DNA of 36,890 nt from Trichoplax sp. H2 (taxonomy: Eukaryota > Placozoa > Uniplacotomia > Trichoplacea): positions 1 to 36,890 of the forward strand of contig NOWV01000359.1 of assembly GCA_003344405.1 (NCBI GenBank), read 5' to 3'. Below the pieces are notes generated by a model. That model ran no database searches. It was not told the origin of the DNA and worked only from the letters and a program-made list of their open reading frames with translations. Position numbers and translations under genes: made by a program. Shown one piece after another: positions 36,436 through 36,890 of this stretch (position 1 is the stretch's first letter; every line of letters starts with the position of its first letter).

Positions 36436-36890
36436 TGTCACAAAACAGCTTTGCAACAAGATAACGTAATCTACGATCAATAAGTCAATTCCTTGAACTA
36501 CGTATCAAGGAACGATATCTGCACTATCACGAGCACTTTTGCTCTACTAGCAGACTACACAAAGACTTAAACGCCTCGTATTTTACGTTAAACACTAAGT
36601 TGGACAATTCTTTATTATTTCACGATATACTGCATTTATATACTATTCCTCAATAGTTCATGAGTCATAGTTAATACAATTAACATTAGAATCATTTACT
36701 GAATTAGATATTAATTTTAGCTACTGCTCTCTTAATGCAGACAACAGTATTTACGAACATAGACATGTAATAACTAATACAGAATAGTCAGATTACGATA
36801 TGTCCTATCACGGAACATTTCCATGATAATTTACAGTCTATCATAAGTAAATTACAATCACAATGATTCGAACTGTAAGCAGATGATTTG
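36436..36890 (-). mobile_element. LTR, family A, minus orientation (continues to the window edge)
   Basis: Read on the minus strand, this has TATATAAA (plus 36635-36642), AATAAA (plus 36611-36616) and a 3' end GCTGTTTTGTGACA, whose complement begins at 36436 with TGTCAC. Blocks align in order with the LTR at 1-316: GGACATAT(C/T)GTA(A/G)TC(T/C)GACT, the TATA region, AGGCGT(T/C)TAA, and TTACGTTATC...TTTGTGACA. It carries an extra hairpin-rich segment (TTCCTTGA/TCAAGGAA, GAGCACTTTTGCTC) near 36490-36545 that is absent from the left copy. No internal retroelement genes are attached. Confidence 0.65.

Noticed and set aside
1-36890. The two edge LTRs as ends of one large element
   Set aside because: They are in opposite orientation and enclose host genes without gag or pol.
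1-36890. tRNA, rRNA or CRISPR arrays
   Set aside because: No GGTTCRA-type T-arm with matching stems, no rRNA-like conserved blocks and no regularly spaced repeats were seen.

Overview
The window is AT-rich eukaryotic DNA (roughly 70% A+T). It has spliceosomal introns with GT..AG ends, LTR-retrotransposon debris and a scaffold gap. Nothing in it looks bacterial: there are no long ORFs, operons or ribosome-binding sites. Base composition, short introns and a large extracellular leucine-rich-repeat (LRR) gene suit an early-branching animal. A placozoan such as Trichoplax or Hoilungia is my best guess, but this is inference only.

Region 1 (1-660) holds remnants of two LTRs, each with a TATA box and a polyadenylation signal. 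Region 2 (824-14011, minus strand) is the main content. One gene begins with a signal-peptide exon, then a cysteine-rich LRRNT cap exon, then thirty successive small exons of 66-81 nt. Each of the thirty encodes one LRR, and every internal LRR junction is phase 2. The 32 exons join into one open frame of 2342 nt (780 codons plus 2 nt) without a stop. The gene runs off the left edge, so the C-terminal part (LRRCT cap, membrane segment or GPCR domain) is not visible. The introns contain at least three decayed LRR exons.

Region 3 (14.0-34.5 kb) is about 20 kb with almost no recognisable coding sequence. It contains a solo LTR (about 16859-17448) beside a 20-N gap. The sequence flanking the LTR is repeated after the gap without the insertion, which looks like two alleles of one locus laid end to end by the assembler. 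It also holds an imperfect 116-bp tandem duplication, several perfect hairpins, a C-over-G skewed patch and a possible two-exon mini-gene with a 48-nt intron.

Region 4 (34.5-36.4 kb, plus strand) is a small three-exon gene for a secreted, cysteine-free, highly charged helical protein of about 153 residues. Region 5 (36436 to the end) is an LTR on the minus strand, homologous to the LTR at the left edge. The two protein genes are transcribed away from each other and show no evident functional link. Both products appear to enter the secretory pathway.
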